Shown here: positions 39,845-49,017 of the stretch, piece after piece | Layout: each line of letters opens with the position of its first letter | Position numbering within the stretch: position 1 is the first letter of the stretch | Assembly: GCA_049997955.1 (NCBI GenBank) | Contig: JAEBDY010000009.1 | Span: 124,001-188,000, forward strand | DNA: 64,000 bases | Direction: 5' to 3' | From: Umezawaea sp049997955 | GTDB lineage: Bacteria > Actinomycetota > Actinomycetes > Mycobacteriales > Pseudonocardiaceae | Notes under the pieces: generated by a model | What the model was told of the DNA's origin: nothing | Databases searched by the model: none | The model's input: the letters and a program-made list of their open reading frames with translations, nothing else | Translations under genes and position numbers: made by a program

Positions 39845-40633
39845 TCACCAAGTCAGCGCGTACGGCCTGCCCAGGCGCTGGAAGTGCCCGACGTTGACGC
39901 ACTCGGTGCGGCCGACGCGGACCCGGCGGGACATCGGCTGGTGGACGTGGCCGAACACGGACCAGCGCGGCTGTTCGCGGTGGATGGCTTCCAGCAGGGC
40001 GGCGGAGCCCGCTTCCGGGCGCTTCGCGACCACGTCGTAGGTCAGCTCGGCCACCGACGGGGGGATGTGGGAGCAGAGGACGTCGATGTCGGCCAGCGCG
40101 GCGACCGCGGCGTCGAAGTCCTCCTCGTAGCGGAGGTAGGGCAGCCACGGGGCGTCCGGGCGCAGCACGTGGCCCTTGCCCAGCAGGGCGCCGCCCGCGA
40201 AGCCGAAGCGCAGGCCGCCGATGTCCACGACCTCGCCGTCGACCATGTGCAGGCCCTCGCGGGCGAACTCGGGCCACAGCGCCGGGGAGTCGACGTTGCC
40301 GGGGATGGCGTACGTGGGGGCGGTCATCGCGCCGAACACCTCCGCGTACTGGGCGCGCACGGCCTCGTCGACGACCTTGCGCGGGTCGTCGAGGCTGTCC
40401 CACAGCGACCGCAGGTACAAGCCCGTCTCCGGGCCCATCCGGCCGCGGCGCAGATCGGCGAACACGGCGACCTTGTCGGCCCCGAACACCTGGCCGAGGA
40501 TGCCCTTGCCGTGGTCGTGGTAGTCGACGAAGTCGACCAGGTCGCCGAGCACCACCAGCGCGTCGGCGCCGTCGCCCGCGCGGGCGAGCGCTTCGGCGTT
40601 GCCGTGGACATCCGAGACGACGTGAACCCGCAC
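39845..40633 (-). CDS. Metallophosphoesterase
   Basis: A 262-aa calcineurin-like phosphoesterase with the five metal-site blocks: VVSDVHGN (about residues 5-12), VVLGDLVDFVDYHDHG, AIPGNVDSPALW, VLCSHIPPSV and VFGHVHQPMSRRV. Cytoplasmic, no signal peptide. Specificity (nucleotide, cyclic nucleotide or lipid phosphoester) cannot be told. GTG start. It has no equivalent in the mycobacterial order at this place, as far as I recall. Confidence 0.88.
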   Translation of the reverse strand: MRVHVVSDVHGNAEALARAGDGADALVVLGDLVDFVDYHDHGKGILGQVFGADKVAVFADLRRGRMGPETGLYLRSLWDSLDDPRKVVDEAVRAQYAEVFGAMTAPTYAIPGNVDSPALWPEFAREGLHMVDGEVVDIGGLRFGFAGGALLGKGHVLRPDAPWLPYLRYEEDFDAAVAALADIDVLCSHIPPSVAELTYDVVAKRPEAGSAALLEAIHREQPRWSVFGHVHQPMSRRVRVGRTECVNVGHFQRLGRPYALTW

Positions 40634-40642
40634 TCCCCAAAC

Positions 40643-41089
40643 CTACGACACGGTCGGCGGGCAGCCGGGGGCGCGACCGGCTTCCAGGGTCGTCTTGAGG
40701 CCGAGGGAGACCGCCTTGGCCGCGAGCTGGCGGCGGCGGACCTCGCGGCGGACGCGCTTGGCCGGCACGTCGTCCGGCAACTGGGCCCGCAGGAAGTAGT
40801 GCAGCAGGGTGCCGTCGAGCACCTGCTCCAGCCAGACCTCCATCGTGCCGGTCAGGGCGCCGCCGACGGTCCACCGCAACCCCTGGTCGCCGCGGTCCAG
40901 GTAGACGTGGAGATCGAGATCGGGCCAGAATCGACGCCAGGCGGAAGGGGGCGCGAAAGCGGCCGCCACCACCGATCGCGGCACCACCAGGAAGGTCTCG
41001 TCAACCACGTCCACACTCGCCACGGCTGGGAAGAGTGCCACGACACGGTCACGGATCACCCCACCGGCCTGGTGTATCGCCGGAATCAC
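40643..41089 (-). CDS. Second SRPBCC-like protein (Rv2186c position)
   Basis: A 148-aa protein: SVDVVDETFLVVPRSVVAAA, FAPPSAWRRFWPDLDLHVYL, GLRWTVGGALTGTMEVWLEQ, LLHYFLRAQLPDD and a basic helix KRVRREVRRRQLAAKAVSLG. The strand order is consistent with a helix-grip fold, and the gene sits where M. tuberculosis has Rv2186c. The start may be GTG 41089 (no ribosome-binding site) or GTG 41059, the more likely on domain limits. It ends 9 nt before the metallophosphoesterase gene, suggesting an operon. Confidence 0.7.
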   Translation of the reverse strand: MIPAIHQAGGVIRDRVVALFPAVASVDVVDETFLVVPRSVVAAAFAPPSAWRRFWPDLDLHVYLDRGDQGLRWTVGGALTGTMEVWLEQVLDGTLLHYFLRAQLPDDVPAKRVRREVRRRQLAAKAVSLGLKTTLEAGRAPGCPPTVS

Positions 41090-41135
41090 AGGCTAAGTTT
41101 CCCCACCGGTAACAAACAACCGTCCGGAGGTTGAC

Positions 41136-42947
41136 GTGCGTGAGTTCAGCGTCCCCGCCACCAGCCCCGTGGCTGCCGAGGAGAACCTCACCGACATGGT
41201 GTGGGCGAACGCGGAGCGCTTCGGCAACGCCGTCAGCTTCCGCCGACGCGTCGACGGCACCTGGGTAGACGTCACGGCCCGTGACTTCGCCGCGCAGGTG
41301 CTCGCCGTGGCCAAGGGGCTGATCGCCTCGGGCGTGCAGCCCGGCGATCGCATCGGCCTGCTGTCGAAGACCCGCTACGAGTGGTCCCTGCTCGACTTCG
41401 CCATCTGGTCCGCCGGTGGCGTCGTCGTGCCCATCTACGAGACGTCGTCGGCCGAGCAGGTGGAGTGGATCCTGTCCGACTCCTCCGCCAAGGCCGTGTT
41501 CATCGAGACGTCGGCGCACCGCGCGACCGTCGACTCCGTCGTGGACCGCCTGCCCGAGGTGCGCCACGTGTGGCAGATCGACGGGCCGGGTTCCGAGGGG
41601 GCCGCGGGCGCGATCGACGAGCTGACGGCGCTGGGCGCCGAGTCGTCGGACGACGACGTGCGCGAGCGCCGCAAGCAGGTCGGCGCGGCCGACACCGCGA
41701 CGCTGGTCTACACGTCCGGCACGACCGGCCGCCCCAAGGGCTGCGAGCTGACCCACGGCAACCTCCTGTCGGAGGTCCGGGGCGGGCTGGTGGCGTTCCC
41801 CGAACTGCTGGTCGCGGGCAACTCGCTGCTGGTGTTCCTGCCGCTCGCGCACATCCTGGCGCGCGCCCTGGCCATCTGCGGCGTGTACTCGCGGGTGACG
41901 CTGGGCCACACCTCGGACGTGACGAAGCTGGTCGAGGACCTCGGCACGTTCCGGCCGTCGTTCGTCGTGGCCGTGCCGCGGGTGTTCGAGAAGGTCTACA
42001 ACGGCGCCAAGCAGAAGGCGCACGCGGGCGGCAAGGGCAAGATCTTCGACGCGGCCGAGGCGACCGCCGTCGAGTACAGCCAGTCGCTCGACAAGGGCGG
42101 CCCCGGCCTGGCGCTCAAGGTCAAGCACGCGGTGTTCTCCAAGCTCGTCTACAGCAAGCTCCAGGCCGCCCTCGGCGGGCGCTGCACCGCCGCGGTGTCG
42201 GGTGGCGCGCCGCTGGGCGAGCGCCTCGCGCACTTCTTCCGCGGCATCGGCGTGCCGGTGTTCGAGGGCTACGGCCTCACCGAGACCAGCGCGGCGTGCG
42301 CCGTGAACACCAGCAAGGCGTTCCGCGTGGGCACCGTGGGCCTGCCGGTGGGCGGCACCTCGATCCGGATCGCCGAGGACGGCGAGATCCTGATCAAGGG
42401 CGACGTGGTGTTCCGCGGCTACTGGAACAACGACGAGGCGACCAAGGAGTCGCTGAACGAGGGCTGGTTCCACTCGGGCGACATCGGCGAGCTGGACGAC
42501 GAGGGCTTCCTGAAGATCACCGGTCGCAAGAAGGAGATCATCGTCACCGCGGGCGGCAAGAACGTCTCCCCCGCCGTGCTGGAGGACCGCCTGCGCGCGC
42601 ACCCGCTGATCAGCCAGTGCATGGTCGTCGGCGACGCCCAGCCGTTCATCGGCGCGCTGATCACGATCGACCCGGAGTTCTTCCCCACCTGGAAGAAGCA
42701 GAACGACAAGGGCGAGGACGTGACCGTCGCCGAGCTGGTGACCGACGCGGCCCTCGTCAGCGAGATCCAGGCGGCCGTGGACGAGGCCAACCTGGCGGTG
42801 TCGAAGGCCGAGGCGATCAAGAAGTTCCGCATCCTGCCCGCGGACTTCACCGAGGCGAGCGGGGAGATCACGCCGAGCCTCAAGCTGCGCCGGACGATCG
42901 TCGCGGGCAAGTACGCCGACGACATCACGGCGATCTACGCGAGGTAG
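41136..42947 (+). CDS. fadD15: Long-chain fatty acyl-CoA synthetase
   Basis: A 603-aa ANL-superfamily ligase activating fatty acids to acyl-CoA. P-loop YTSGTTGRPKGCELTHGN (about residues 191-208), GYGLTETSAACAVNTSKAF (A5), the GWFHSGDIGELDDEGFLKIT hinge region, GRKKEIIVTAGGKNVSPA and the C-terminal catalytic lysine in GEITPSLKLRRTIVA. This is the long-chain (FACL/FadD15) type with the insert between A5 and hinge. GTG 41136 has GGAGG 6 nt upstream. It is divergent from the SRPBCC gene. Confidence 0.93.
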   Translation: MREFSVPATSPVAAEENLTDMVWANAERFGNAVSFRRRVDGTWVDVTARDFAAQVLAVAKGLIASGVQPGDRIGLLSKTRYEWSLLDFAIWSAGGVVVPIYETSSAEQVEWILSDSSAKAVFIETSAHRATVDSVVDRLPEVRHVWQIDGPGSEGAAGAIDELTALGAESSDDDVRERRKQVGAADTATLVYTSGTTGRPKGCELTHGNLLSEVRGGLVAFPELLVAGNSLLVFLPLAHILARALAICGVYSRVTLGHTSDVTKLVEDLGTFRPSFVVAVPRVFEKVYNGAKQKAHAGGKGKIFDAAEATAVEYSQSLDKGGPGLALKVKHAVFSKLVYSKLQAALGGRCTAAVSGGAPLGERLAHFFRGIGVPVFEGYGLTETSAACAVNTSKAFRVGTVGLPVGGTSIRIAEDGEILIKGDVVFRGYWNNDEATKESLNEGWFHSGDIGELDDEGFLKITGRKKEIIVTAGGKNVSPAVLEDRLRAHPLISQCMVVGDAQPFIGALITIDPEFFPTWKKQNDKGEDVTVAELVTDAALVSEIQAAVDEANLAVSKAEAIKKFRILPADFTEASGEITPSLKLRRTIVAGKYADDITAIYAR

Positions 42948-42956
42948 GGAGTGAGA

Positions 42957-42984
42957 GGGGGGCGGCCTGGCCACGGCCGCCCCC
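42957..42984 (+). terminator. Terminator hairpin after fadD15
   Basis: GGGGGCGGCC (42958-42967), loop TGGCCAC, GGCCGCCCCC (42975-42984), 10 nt after the stop codon. A weaker GGGCCGT/ACGGCCC stem follows within 35 nt. Confidence 0.75.
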
Positions 42985-43023
42985 GGCGGGGCCGTCTTCC
43001 GCAAAACGGCCCGGAGTTTAAGA

Positions 43024-43059
43024 CGGGTGGCTCACGATCGTGAGATCATGAGCCACCCG
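43024..43059. promoter_or_regulatory. Nested palindromes upstream of the SARP gene
   Basis: CGGGTGGCTCA (43024-43034) pairs with TGAGCCACCCG (43049-43059). Inside, CTCACGATCGTGAG (43031-43044) is itself a perfect 14-bp palindrome sharing the left arm. The two alternative symmetric structures lie about 180 nt before the regulator start. It could be an operator pair or an alternative terminator. Confidence 0.45.
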
Positions 43060-43239
43060 ACCCCCAGTGGATCGCGTATCCGCTGCTCAGCGGACCCGAT
43101 GAAGTTCGCGTCCCGATCCCCCGACCGGGACGTCTCCCAGACTGCCGTACCGCTCTGTCGTATCGCTGACGCCGTGATGACACCTGCCGTCAGCACGCGA
43201 ACGGGCCTGGGGGCGGTGGCCGAGCCGAGGGGAGTGATC

Positions 43240-46200
43240 ATGGGATCGGCTGGTGAGTTCCGGCTGCTGGGACCGTTGGAGGTCCGCCGGGACGGCCAGG
43301 TGGTCCCGATCCGGGCGGGCAAGCACCGCGCCCTGCTGGCGTGCCTGCTGCTGCGCGCGAACCGCGTCGTCCCGATCGCCGAACTCGTCGAGGCGCTGTG
43401 GGGCGACTCCCCTCCCGCCAGGACCCGCGGCACGCTCCAGACGTACGTGATGCGGCTGCGGCAGGTGTTGGGCGAACCGTCGTCGATCGTCACGACCCCG
43501 TTGGGCTACCGGCTTTCCGTGCCGCTGGACCGGATCGACGTGCACCGGTTCACGGCGGGCGCCGCACGGGCGGGCGAGGCCGCGGCCGCGGGCGACCTGG
43601 AGAACGCCCGTGCGATCTGCGCGGAGACCATCGCGCTGTGGCGGGGACCCGTGCTGTCGGACGTGCCGTCGGAGGCGCTGCACCGCGACGAGGCGCCGCG
43701 GCTGACCGAGATGCTGATGGGGCTGCACGAGCAGCACGTCGACGCGGAACTGGCGCTGGGCAACCACGAGCAGATGGTGTCGGTGCTGCGCGGGCTGACC
43801 GCCGACCACCCGCTGCGGGAGCGGTTCTGGGCGCGGCTGATGCTCGCGCTGTACCGGAGCAGCCGCCAGGCCGAGGCGCTGGAGGTGTTCCGCCAGGTCG
43901 GCCGGATGCTGGAGGAGCAGCTCGGCGTCGACCCCGGCGAGGACCTGCGGGCCGTGCACCAGGCCATCCTGACCGGTGATCCGCAGCTCGCCGCACCGCG
44001 GGCGGCCCCCGTCGAGGAGCCGCTGCCGGGCAGGCTGCCCGGCGACCTCGCCGACTTCGTCGGCCGGGAAGCGCTGGTGCGGCGGGTGATCGGGCTGATC
44101 GCGTCGGAGGACCCCGGCACTGCCGTGCCGATCGTGACCCTGTCCGGCCTGCCGGGGGTCGGGAAGACCTCGCTCGCCGTGCACGTGGCGCACCTGCTGC
44201 GCGACCGGTTCCCCGACGGCAGGCTCTACGTCGACCTCCGCGGCTACGGCCTCGGCCCGCCCACCGCGACCGTGGACGTGCTCTCCCGGTTCCTGCGCGC
44301 GCTCGGCGTGCCCCCGCAGCAGATCCCCCTCGAAGCCGAGGAGCAGAGCACCCTGTTCCGGTCCCTGCTGACCGGCAGGCGGATGCTCCTGGTGCTGGAC
44401 AACGCTTCCGCGCCCGACCAGGTGCGCCCGCTGCTGCCCGGCGCCGCGAGTTGCCCGGTGATCGTCACGAGCCGCGACGACCTGCGCGGCCTGATCGCGA
44501 TGAACGGCGCGCGGCGGCTCCCGGTGGAGGTCCTGGAACCCGCCGAGTCGGTCGAGCTGCTGTCCGGTGTCCTGGGCCGGGGTTCGGACGGCGCGTCCCT
44601 GGAGGAACTGGCCCGCCGCTGCGCCTACCTGCCGCTGACGCTGCGCGTGGCGGCGGCCAACGTGGCGACCACCACCGGCGGCACCGCCGCGAGCTACCTG
44701 GCCGAACTGCCGGAGGGCGAGCCGCTGGCCGCCGTCGACCTCGCCTACGCCGCGCTCGCACCGGCCGAGCAGCGCCTGTTCCGCCTGCTGAGCCTGGTGC
44801 CCGGCCAGGACTTCACAGCCGAGGCCGCGGCCAACGTGGCCGACGTCGACGTGCCGGAGGCGAACCGGCTGCTGGCCAAGCTCAGCGACGTGCACCTGCT
44901 GCTGCGGCCGTCGCCGGGGCGCTACCAGTTCCACGACCAGCTGATGCTGTTCGCGGCCAAGCGACGGGCCGCGCAGGACGGCGAGCACGAGCAGGAGGCC
45001 GCGCGCGTCCGGCTGCTGGAGTTCTACGTCCGGTCCGTCGACAGGTGCGCGGAACTGCTGTACCCGGAACTCATGCGGCTGCCCAGTGATGACGCGGTCT
45101 CGGTGCGGCTGCCCGCGATCACCGTGGCCGCGCAGGCGGTGCGGTGGCTCGACGGCGAGCGCGCCAACCTCACCGCCGCCATCCGCTCCGCCGCCGAGGA
45201 GGGCCCCGCGTCGATGTCGTGGCGGCTCGCGGACGCCCTGCGCGGCTACCTGTGGGTCGGCAAGCACGTCACCGAGTGGCTGGCGACGGCCCAGTACGGC
45301 CTGCACGCCGCCCACGAGCAGCGCCACCGGCCCGCCGAGGCCGCGATGCACCAGAACCTCGGGCTGCTGCACTGGAAGCTCGGCGAGTTCAGCACGTCCG
45401 TGCGGCACTACGAGCAGGCGCTGGAGCTGTACCGCGGGCTCGGCAACGAGCACGCCGTCGCGGGCACGCTGAACAACGTCGGCCTCGTGCACATGGAGTC
45501 CGGCGACCTGGCCGCCGCCAAGGAGGTGCTGCGCCGCTGCCTGGACCTCAAGAGCGGCCCGGACGGCGTGACGACCGGCCGCAGCACCGTTCTGATCAGC
45601 CTGGGCATGCTCGCCATAGAGACCGGCTTCCTCCCCGAGGCGCACGCCCACCTGGAGGAGTCGCTGGAGATCAGCACCACCTACGGCCTCAAGAGCACCG
45701 AGGCGACCGCCCGCAACTTCCTCGGCGTCGTGCTGCGGCTGCGCGGCGAACCGGGCAAAGCCCTGGAGCAGCTGGAGATCGCCCTGGACGCCAGCCTGGA
45801 GGTCGGCTTCCGGGAGGGCACCGCCCGCGTGCTGGAGAGCACCGCGGTCACCAGGGTCGACCTCGGCGAGCCGGTCGTCGCGCTGGCGCTGGCGGGCCGC
45901 GCGCTGGACGAGCTGCGGGAGAGCGGCGACCAGCAGACCACCACCAACGTGCTCGTGGTCATGGCCGAGGCGAACCGCAGGCTGGGCAGGCTCCGCACCG
46001 CCGACGAGCAGTTCCAGCAGGCCCTGACGAAGGCCGACCGCATCGGCTACCAGCCCGCCGCCGCGCGGGCGCTGATAGGGCTGGCCGCCACGCGGAGGTT
46101 GCTCGGGGCGGCGGACGAGGCACTGGAGCTGTGCGGGAAGGCGCTGGCGGTCGGGGTCCGGGTGGGACTGCGGATCACCGAAGCCTTGGCGCGCACCGAA

Positions 46201-46299
46201 CTGGCGGCGATCCACCGGGCGCTCGGGGACGTGGCGGCGGCGGAGGAGCAGTCGGCGTTGGCGGCGCGGTTGCGGCGGGAGACGGGGATGGCCGGGTAG
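43240..46299 (+). CDS. AfsR/SARP-family regulator with NB-ARC and TPR domains
   Basis: A 1,019-aa large SARP. OmpR-like winged helix (1-95: FRLLGPLEVRRDGQVVPIRA, TLQTYVMRLRQVLG), BTAD domain (100-245), NB-ARC ATPase (about 265-560) with P-loop LSGLPGVGKTSLAVH and MLLVLDNASAPDQVRPLLPG, then helical repeats and TPRs (700-1010: HQNLGLLHWKLGEFSTSVRH and similar). AfsR-type proteins activate antibiotic or developmental genes, often after Ser/Thr phosphorylation. No biosynthetic cluster adjoins it, and in M. tuberculosis fadD15 and pimB are neighbours, so this is an inserted regulator. ATG 43240 follows GGGGAG; GTG 43234 is an alternative. Confidence 0.9.
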   Translation: MGSAGEFRLLGPLEVRRDGQVVPIRAGKHRALLACLLLRANRVVPIAELVEALWGDSPPARTRGTLQTYVMRLRQVLGEPSSIVTTPLGYRLSVPLDRIDVHRFTAGAARAGEAAAAGDLENARAICAETIALWRGPVLSDVPSEALHRDEAPRLTEMLMGLHEQHVDAELALGNHEQMVSVLRGLTADHPLRERFWARLMLALYRSSRQAEALEVFRQVGRMLEEQLGVDPGEDLRAVHQAILTGDPQLAAPRAAPVEEPLPGRLPGDLADFVGREALVRRVIGLIASEDPGTAVPIVTLSGLPGVGKTSLAVHVAHLLRDRFPDGRLYVDLRGYGLGPPTATVDVLSRFLRALGVPPQQIPLEAEEQSTLFRSLLTGRRMLLVLDNASAPDQVRPLLPGAASCPVIVTSRDDLRGLIAMNGARRLPVEVLEPAESVELLSGVLGRGSDGASLEELARRCAYLPLTLRVAAANVATTTGGTAASYLAELPEGEPLAAVDLAYAALAPAEQRLFRLLSLVPGQDFTAEAAANVADVDVPEANRLLAKLSDVHLLLRPSPGRYQFHDQLMLFAAKRRAAQDGEHEQEAARVRLLEFYVRSVDRCAELLYPELMRLPSDDAVSVRLPAITVAAQAVRWLDGERANLTAAIRSAAEEGPASMSWRLADALRGYLWVGKHVTEWLATAQYGLHAAHEQRHRPAEAAMHQNLGLLHWKLGEFSTSVRHYEQALELYRGLGNEHAVAGTLNNVGLVHMESGDLAAAKEVLRRCLDLKSGPDGVTTGRSTVLISLGMLAIETGFLPEAHAHLEESLEISTTYGLKSTEATARNFLGVVLRLRGEPGKALEQLEIALDASLEVGFREGTARVLESTAVTRVDLGEPVVALALAGRALDELRESGDQQTTTNVLVVMAEANRRLGRLRTADEQFQQALTKADRIGYQPAAARALIGLAATRRLLGAADEALELCGKALAVGVRVGLRITEALARTELAAIHRALGDVAAAEEQSALAARLRRETGMAG

Positions 46300-46562
46300 C
46301 GGCGGTCGTGCCACCAGTGCGGGAGCAGGCCCTCGTGCTTGCGCGACAACGGATCGCACGGCACGCGCCCAGGCCGGCTACGCACCGCGGTCGCGCAGGC
46401 GAAAAACGTGCACGTGGACCGGCGGCGCACGACAGCCGCAGGCGGTGAATCGCATGCCGTGCGCCTACCGCGGTTGCGCGGACGAGGAAACGCACGACTG
46501 CGCGTGGAGCGGCTTCGCACCGCGGACGGGAATACCGCAGCGCGTCCCCACTCCGGCCCCGG
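46300..46562. other. 263-bp intergenic region with weak direct repeats
   Basis: No gene or clear terminator between convergent SARP and pimB. Two diverged copies of a ~70-nt stretch are visible (CACCGCGGTCGCGCAGGCGA near 46385 and TACCGCGGTTGCGCGGACGA near 46469), with a third partial CACCGCGGACGGG near 46520. Confidence 0.4.
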
Positions 46563-47699
46563 TCAGCCGTCGATCAACCCGCGCAGCCGAGCGGCCAGGT
46601 CGTCCCAGCTCCAGTTCTCCTCGACCCACTCCCGCCCCTGCGCGCCCATCTTCGCGGCGTCCTCCGGGTCGCCGAGCAGGTGGGCGATGGTGTCGGCGAC
46701 CTCCTCGACGTCCTGGCCGTCCACGACGCGCCCGGTCTCGTGGTCCAGCACCGTTTCCGGCGCGCCGCCCGAGTCGCCCGCGACCACGGGCAGGCCGGTG
46801 GCCGAGGCCTCCAGGAACACGATTCCCAGTCCCTCGACGTCCAGGCCGCGGCCGCGGGTGCGGCACGGCATCGCGAACACGTCGCCCGCGTTGTAGTGCG
46901 CGGGCAGTTCGGACCACGGCACGGTCCCGGTGAACACCACGTGCTCGGCGACGCCGACGGACGTGGCCAACGCTTCCAGGCGGCGCCGGTAGGGCCCGCC
47001 GCCGACGATGAGCAGTGCCGCGTCGGGGATGCGCTCCCGGATCGCGGGCAGTGCGCGGATCAGCACGTCCTGGCCCTTGCGGGGCACCAGGCGCGACACG
47101 CACAGCACCACGGGACGGTCGCCGAGGCCGTAGCGGGCGCGCATCTCCGCGCGTGCCGAAGGGTCCGGTTTGTACACCTCGGTGTCCACTCCGGACGGCA
47201 GGTGCTCCAGGGCCGCCATGCGGCCGAAAGCGGCCGAGAACCGGGAGCGGGTGTACTTGCTGACGTAGGTGACGACGTCGGCGTCGGCGCCGATGGCGCG
47301 CAGGGACTGGCGGGCGCCGGGGAGCATGGACCAGCCGACCTCGTGGCCGTGGGTGGAGGCGAGGACGCGCTCCACACCGGCCTTGCGCAGCCACGGGCCC
47401 AGGAGGGCCAGCGGGGCGGCGGCGCCGAACCAGGCGGTGTCGATCCGCTCGGCGCGGACGATGTCCGCGGCGCGGCGGAGGACATCCGGGGTCGGCAGCA
47501 TGAGGGTGCCGGGGTGGCGGACCACCCGGAACGGCTGGGCGGCGTCGAACTCGGGGTGGCTGCCGGTGGCCGACTCCCACGACGGCGCGTACACGACGAG
47601 GTCGTCGGCGGGCAGCCTGGACGCGAAGGCGTGCAGGTAGGACTGGATGCCGCCGGGGCGGGGCGGGAAGTCATTGGTCACCAGGAGGGTCCGACGCAC
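46563..47699 (-). CDS. pimB: Phosphatidylinositol mannoside mannosyltransferase (PimB' type)
   Basis: A 378-aa GT4 glycosyltransferase that would add the second mannose from GDP-mannose to Ac1PIM1 at the inner membrane face. It starts MRRTLLVTNDFPPRPGGIQS (GT-B N-domain glycine-rich loop), then WFGAAAPLALLG, THGHEVGWS, VVTYVSKYTRSRFS, HLPSGVDTEVYKPD and the C-domain VVLCVSRLVPRKGQDVLIRA with GLGIVFLEASATGLPVVAGD (the EX7E donor site). Start GTG 47699. Equivalent to Rv2188c. Confidence 0.93.
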   Translation of the reverse strand: MRRTLLVTNDFPPRPGGIQSYLHAFASRLPADDLVVYAPSWESATGSHPEFDAAQPFRVVRHPGTLMLPTPDVLRRAADIVRAERIDTAWFGAAAPLALLGPWLRKAGVERVLASTHGHEVGWSMLPGARQSLRAIGADADVVTYVSKYTRSRFSAAFGRMAALEHLPSGVDTEVYKPDPSARAEMRARYGLGDRPVVLCVSRLVPRKGQDVLIRALPAIRERIPDAALLIVGGGPYRRRLEALATSVGVAEHVVFTGTVPWSELPAHYNAGDVFAMPCRTRGRGLDVEGLGIVFLEASATGLPVVAGDSGGAPETVLDHETGRVVDGQDVEEVADTIAHLLGDPEDAAKMGAQGREWVEENWSWDDLAARLRGLIDG

Positions 47700-47713
47700 C
47701 CGCCCTACGGTAC

Positions 47714-48976
47714 CTACCGGAAGAAGTCGGCTCGCAGGAACTCCCGCCAGCCCTCGGTCAGGCCCGCGCGGTCGGTGCCGATCGCGGCGCGCAGCACGCC
47801 GTCCACATCGGACCCCTCGGCGGCCAGCGCGCGGTAGAGGCCCACGAGCCCCGGCTCGCCCAGCAGGCCCGCGAGGTAGCGGTTGACCGACCAGGCCTCC
47901 TGGTAGGCGAGGTCCATGGCCGGGCCGCGGAAGTCGTCGTCCGACGGCAGCTCGGTGGGGGGCGCGGTCCGCACGCGCGCGGCCAGCGCGGGCGCGGCCT
48001 TGGCCGCCGGGACGTCGCTGCCGCGGAAGCCGACGTAGTCGGCGAAGCCCTCCAGCAGCCACATGGGGGCGCCGTCGACGGTGTCGCCGCGCACGGCGAC
48101 GTGGGTGATCTCGTGGCGCAGCAGGACCCGCAGCGACAGCGGGGACAGAGCCGTGGCGCTCTCGGGGTTCAGCACGATCCGCTGCCCCCTGGCGGTGTGC
48201 GCGACCGGGTCGACCTGCTCCGCGACGGCGACCCCGGCGATGGAGCCCACGGCGAACGCGGGGCCGACCAGCGCGCGCATCTCCTCGGGACCGCCGGGCA
48301 CCAGCACGGCGACCTGCCGCGGCCACGCCGTGCCCCACACGTCGGTGACGACGGCGACCGCGCTGTCGAGTTCGGCGAGGACCCGCGCGGCGAGCGCCTC
48401 GCCGCCGGGGTGGCTCAGCACGAGCCCGGAGGGGGACGTCAGCACGTGGCACGGCCCGAAGTCCCACGGTCCGCGCCAGGTCTCCCCCGCGGCCGTGTCC
48501 GACGCCAGCAGCCACCGGTCGCCGTGCCTGGCGAACAGGTAGCCCATCGGCCGGGTGCTGGGTTCGGCGTCGACTCCGCTGAGCCGGTACCTCAACCGGA
48601 CGGCGGGCGCCCACAGCTCGTCGGCGGCCGGGCGGCTGGACGGGGTGGCCTGGATGGCGGCGTCGACCTGGTAGCCCCACTCGGCCAGCGGGACGCCCGC
48701 GAGGTTGTGGAACAGGTCGCGCTGGCGGCCGAGGAACACCGGGTCGGCCGGGTCGACGGTGGCCAGGAACGCGGCCTCGTCGCGGTCGCGCAGCGCGGCG
48801 GCCCGGCGGTCGAGCAGGTCGGCGACGGCCCGCTCACGGGTGTCCTGGACGGCGGTGGCGGGTGGCGGCGTGGAGGCACCGACCGGGCGCACGACCTGCG
48901 CGAGCCCGGCGAGGAACGTCGCGACGATCGCCGCGACGAGCAACGCACGCGCCCGTGACGCGGTGAAGGCCACCAC
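47714..48976 (-). CDS. Exported or anchored zinc-peptidase-like protein (HEITH)
   Basis: A ~420-aa protein with an N-terminal hydrophobic segment (ALLVAAIVATFLAGLAQVV), an NTF2-like region (DTRERAVADLLDRRAAALRD, HNLAGVPLAEWGYQVDAAIQ) and a C-terminal peptidase-like domain with RVLLRHEITHVAVRG (HExxH) and WLLEGFADYVGFRG supplying the downstream Glu. The architecture is that of gluzincin-like surface proteins. The open frame extends to 49006, but the first ten codons coincide with the terminator hairpin of the upstream gene, so GTG 48976 or 48973 is the better start. It occupies the Rv2189c position, with no obvious similarity known to me. Confidence 0.75.
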   Translation of the reverse strand: MVAFTASRARALLVAAIVATFLAGLAQVVRPVGASTPPPATAVQDTRERAVADLLDRRAAALRDRDEAAFLATVDPADPVFLGRQRDLFHNLAGVPLAEWGYQVDAAIQATPSSRPAADELWAPAVRLRYRLSGVDAEPSTRPMGYLFARHGDRWLLASDTAAGETWRGPWDFGPCHVLTSPSGLVLSHPGGEALAARVLAELDSAVAVVTDVWGTAWPRQVAVLVPGGPEEMRALVGPAFAVGSIAGVAVAEQVDPVAHTARGQRIVLNPESATALSPLSLRVLLRHEITHVAVRGDTVDGAPMWLLEGFADYVGFRGSDVPAAKAAPALAARVRTAPPTELPSDDDFRGPAMDLAYQEAWSVNRYLAGLLGEPGLVGLYRALAAEGSDVDGVLRAAIGTDRAGLTEGWREFLRADFFR

Positions 48977-49008
48977 GCCGACAGTAGTCGGTGTGGTGGC
49001 CTTCACCG
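48961..49008. terminator. 22-bp hairpin after the NlpC/P60 gene
   Basis: Left arm 48961-48982 (starting CGGTGAAGGCCACCACGCCG), loop AGTA, right arm 48987-49008. All pair except one G-T wobble. It begins 9 nt downstream (minus strand) of the NlpC/P60 stop and reaches into the apparent 5' end of the next frame. Confidence 0.8.
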
Positions 49009-49017
49009 GATCGGAGA

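Noticed and set aside
43087..46359. A 1,090-aa open frame on the minus strand opposite the SARP gene
   Set aside because: A mirror of the SARP coding sequence with low-complexity composition; the plus-strand frame shows clear SARP, NB-ARC and TPR motifs.
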